This document shows positions 5,313-7,130 of a stretch of DNA of 7,130 nt, one piece after another. The notes under the pieces were generated by a model that saw nothing but the letters and a program-made list of their open reading frames with translations, did no database searches and was not told the DNA's origin. A program made the position numbers and the translations under genes. Origin of the DNA: Desulfamplus sp. (GTDB lineage: Bacteria > Desulfobacterota > Desulfobacteria > Desulfobacterales > Desulfobacteraceae); the NCBI GenBank assembly GCA_015232935.1, contig JADFYT010000115.1:1-7130 (forward strand), written 5' to 3'. The stretch's first letter is position 1. Every line of letters starts with the position of its first letter.

Positions 5313-6659
5313 TTATACTCTGTTTAAAAGTGTCTCAATCTGTTCAACAGGATTTTCGGCTGTAACAAAATACTGCTCTTTTGTCTTCATGTCTCTCAAC
5401 ACAAGGGCATTGTCTTCAATCTCCTGATCTCCGGCTATCAGGACATAGGCGGCATTGAGTTTATCCGCTCTTTTCATAAGGCTTTTGAGGCTTCTGCCGC
5501 TGTAATCTGTTTCGGTTCTGATTCTTGCGATATTCAATTCAGATGACCACATATAGGCAAGTCGGGCAGCTTTTTCTCCCAAGGGAATAATGAAAAGATC
5601 CGGAGATTTAACAGATACAAGTCTAAAAAAGTCTGAGGCATTTTTTGGTATATCTTCTGTCCCTTCCGGTCTGTCTGTATTTTCTGCCTTTTTCATCTTT
5701 ATATCATTTATCATCTGGGCAACAATGTCAGCAAGCCTGTCAAGTCCGATCGCAAATCCTATCCCGTATGTTTCAGGACCATCAAGCTCTTTTATCAGGG
5801 CATCATATCTGCCGCCGCCTGCCACAGCACTCTGGGCACCCAAAGCAGTTGTCAGTATCTCAAAGGTGGTTCTTGAATAGTAGTCCAGACCCCTTACCAA
5901 TGTTTTATCCACCGTAAAATCAACGCTCTGCTCTTTAAGAACGCTTTTTACAGTCTCAAAGTGGTCGCTGCATCCCGAACACAGATGGCCAAGGGTTGAA
6001 GGGGCATCTACAAGTGCCTCTCGGCATGATGGAACCTTGCAGTCCAATGTTCGTAACGGGTTTTTATCCATACGCCGCAAGCAGTTTTCGCAAAGATGCT
6101 CTTTTTTGCCATTGAGAAAAATCAGCAGCTCTTTCTGAAAATCCGGCCTGCACTCCCGGCATCCAAGAGAGTTGATATGGGCATCCAGTTCTGATAATCC
6201 GAGACGTTTGAAAAGCTCGTTTAAAATAAGGATAAGCTGTGCGTCGATGTATGGTGACGATATGCCAAAAACCTCGGCATTTATCTGGTAAAACTGCCGA
6301 TATCTTCCTTTTTGCGGCCTCTCTCTTCTGAACATGGGGCCTATTGTGTAGAGTTTCTGTACAGGATCTGATGACCCCATGTTATGCTGAATATAAGATC
6401 TGACAACTGACGCGGTGGCTTCAGGCCTTAAAGTGAGCTTGTCACCTTTTCTGTCAGGAAATGTGTACATCTCCTTTTCCACAATGTCGGTTGTCTCACC
6501 AATGCTTCGAGCAAAAAGCTCTGTCTTCTCCATTATCGGAATCCGGATCTCCTGAAATCCAAAATCTTCAAACAGATTTGAAGCTGTTTTCTCAATAGCC
6601 TGCCAAAGCACTGTATCTTCTGGTAATATATCCCTGAAACCTCGTATGGTCTGTATCAT
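5313..6659 (-). CDS. hisS: Histidyl-tRNA synthetase
   Basis: Class IIa synthetase that activates histidine and charges tRNA(His). It is 448 residues; E. coli has 424. Order: motif 1 region (about 38-66), LRPEATA (77-83), motif 2 FRRERPQKGRYRQFYQINAE (110-129), HisA motif LVRGLDYYSRTTFEI (254-268) with catalytic R256, AGGGRYD (280-286), motif 3 GIGFAIGLDRL (299-309), then the anticodon-binding domain (about 353-448) starting PDLFIIPLG. The insertion domain carries eight cysteines (167, 170, 190, 193, 207, 212, 227, 230) in CxxC-like pairs, a pattern I know from other bacterial HisRS. The linker at 310-352 is about 20 residues longer than usual and rich in Lys, Glu and Asp. Start ATG 6659 has GAGGG (plus 6665-6669) five bases upstream, and begins MIQTIRGFRDILPED as in the family. 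The TTG at 6683 is rejected. It is divergent from panB. Confidence 0.97.
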   Translation of the reverse strand: MIQTIRGFRDILPEDTVLWQAIEKTASNLFEDFGFQEIRIPIMEKTELFARSIGETTDIVEKEMYTFPDRKGDKLTLRPEATASVVRSYIQHNMGSSDPVQKLYTIGPMFRRERPQKGRYRQFYQINAEVFGISSPYIDAQLILILNELFKRLGLSELDAHINSLGCRECRPDFQKELLIFLNGKKEHLCENCLRRMDKNPLRTLDCKVPSCREALVDAPSTLGHLCSGCSDHFETVKSVLKEQSVDFTVDKTLVRGLDYYSRTTFEILTTALGAQSAVAGGGRYDALIKELDGPETYGIGFAIGLDRLADIVAQMINDIKMKKAENTDRPEGTEDIPKNASDFFRLVSVKSPDLFIIPLGEKAARLAYMWSSELNIARIRTETDYSGRSLKSLMKRADKLNAAYVLIAGDQEIEDNALVLRDMKTKEQYFVTAENPVEQIETLLNRV

Positions 6660-6705
6660 TTTTTCCCTCACTGTGTTGCGCAAAATCTGCCTTTTCTACG
6701 TTTGA

Positions 6706-6730
6706 TCCTGATTTAAGGCTTAAATCAGGA
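6706..6730 (-). promoter_or_regulatory. Perfect 25-base palindrome in the hisS leader
   Basis: Arms TCCTGATTTAAG (6706-6717) and CTTAAATCAGGA (6719-6730) are perfect inverted repeats around a single G at 6718; as RNA this is an 11-bp stem with a 3-base loop. If the hisS promoter at 6749-6778 is right, the palindrome begins about 12 bases into the transcript and ends 46 bases before the hisS ATG. No T run follows on either strand. It could be a repressor operator just downstream of the start site or an RNA stem affecting stability or translation. Confidence 0.6.
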
Positions 6731-6748
6731 GAACGAAAATAAATCTTT

Positions 6749-6778
6749 TCTATACCTGCTTATATGGTTTGGAGTCAA
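6749..6778 (-). promoter_or_regulatory. Sigma70-like promoter for hisS
   Basis: On the minus strand TTGACT (plus 6773-6778) is followed after 18 bases by TATAGA (plus 6749-6754); GTATAG gives a 17-base spacer. Both boxes are one or two bases from consensus. The predicted start is near 6742, giving a leader of about 83 bases that contains the palindrome at 6706-6730. Confidence 0.5.
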
Positions 6779-6922
6779 TCACTAATTCTTTCTCAATAGA
6801 TTCAGATTCTTCATAATTGAGTTGAACATGGATTTAATAAATGTTAAAAATCAATAAATCCGGTCAAGTAAATAATTGGTTGATGTTTCCGGCTGGCTGG
6901 ATACGTATTTCACAGAGAATTC

Positions 6923-6938
6923 CCCCTGCCCTGAGGGG
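6923..6938 (+). repeat. GC-rich hairpin before panB
   Basis: CCCCT (6923-6927), loop GCCCTG and AGGGG (6934-6938) form a 5-bp stem in otherwise AT-rich DNA, followed by the purine-rich run ATAGGGAGAGGA. It resembles the C-rich/G-rich palindromic units scattered between genes in many bacteria, but only this copy is in the window. It ends 45 bases before the panB ATG. Confidence 0.35.
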
Positions 6939-6983
6939 ATAGGGAGAGGATGTCATTTCTATAAAAAGAATGAGGGGAACACC

Positions 6984-7130
6984 ATGCAAAACAGAGTAAC
7001 GACAACTTCGCTTTATAAAATGAAGAGAGATGGTAAAAAAATTACGGCATTAACCGCATATGACTACCCATTTGCAGGCATGGTCGATGCGGCAGGTATT
7101 GATCTTGTTCTTGTTGGAGATTCCCTTGGA
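6984..7130 (+). CDS. panB: 3-methyl-2-oxobutanoate hydroxymethyltransferase (partial)
   Basis: PanB transfers a hydroxymethyl group from 5,10-methylenetetrahydrofolate to 2-oxoisovalerate, making ketopantoate, the first committed step to pantothenate and coenzyme A. Only the first 49 residues are present; the family is about 260-280 long. Visible family features are the KITALTAYDYPFAGMVDAAG stretch (19-38) and LVLVGDSLG (41-49), whose aspartate D46 matches the Mg-binding Asp of the enzyme. GAGGGG (6972-6977) lies six bases before the ATG, and the protein opens MQNRVTTTSLYKMK, a normal PanB start. It is divergent from hisS. panC or panD, often next to panB, would lie beyond the right edge if present. 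Confidence 0.95.
   Translation, partial: MQNRVTTTSLYKMKRDGKKITALTAYDYPFAGMVDAAGIDLVLVGDSLG

Larger units (their letters stand above)
6660..6983. other. Divergent hisS-panB intergenic region
   Basis: This 324-base AT-rich spacer has no believable gene. It holds the hisS ribosome binding site, a 25-base palindrome (6706-6730), a hisS promoter candidate (6749-6778), and near panB a GC-rich hairpin (6923-6938) followed by a purine-rich run. The middle (about 6780-6900) is plain AT-rich DNA. A weak TTGAAC at 6822-6827 has only TAAAAA 17 bases downstream, so I do not call a panB promoter. Confidence 0.6.

Noticed and set aside
1..7130. New defence system, prophage or other mobile module
   Set aside because: All recognised genes are core division, translation and vitamin genes. 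No transposase, integrase, toxin, nuclease, tRNA attachment site or long direct repeats flank any segment.

Overview
This window holds seven protein-coding regions and no RNA gene, mobile element or CRISPR array that I can see. The gene families, moderate-to-low GC and AT-rich spacers suggest a Gram-negative bacterium. The closest match from memory is a deltaproteobacterium of the Desulfobacterota (Desulfobacteraceae-like). That placement rests on protein style and gene order only and is an inference.

Layout, left to right. At 1-110 (+) is the last 35 codons of an unrecognised gene, followed by a small terminator-like hairpin. A sigma70-like promoter (277-306) precedes the division-site operon minC-minD-minE (383-2256, +). 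MinD and MinE should set up the pole-to-pole oscillation that keeps the FtsZ inhibitor MinC away from midcell. Three minus-strand genes follow, read right to left: hisS (6659-5313, histidyl-tRNA synthetase), aspS (5139-3349, aspartyl-tRNA synthetase) and an HD-domain protein of unknown substrate (3262-2318). The last converges on minE. From a divergent 324-base spacer, panB (6984 onward, +, first pantothenate step) begins and runs off the right edge.

Several starts are better placed inside the longest open frames. aspS is called from a GTG at 5139 with a strong ribosome binding site. hisS starts at the ATG at 6659, minE at the ATG at 1975, and the HD gene at the ATG at 3262. minD uses TTG.

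Most of the window is ordinary housekeeping DNA, and I do not see a convincing new system. The points worth a second look are: a near-perfect tandem octapeptide repeat inserted inside the HD domain; perfect inverted repeats just upstream of both synthetase genes (one in the predicted hisS leader, one next to the aspS -10 box), with a degenerate relative of the second before the HD gene; and a histidine at the AspRS position that marks non-discriminating enzymes, which suggests Asn-tRNA(Asn) is made by the indirect GatCAB route.
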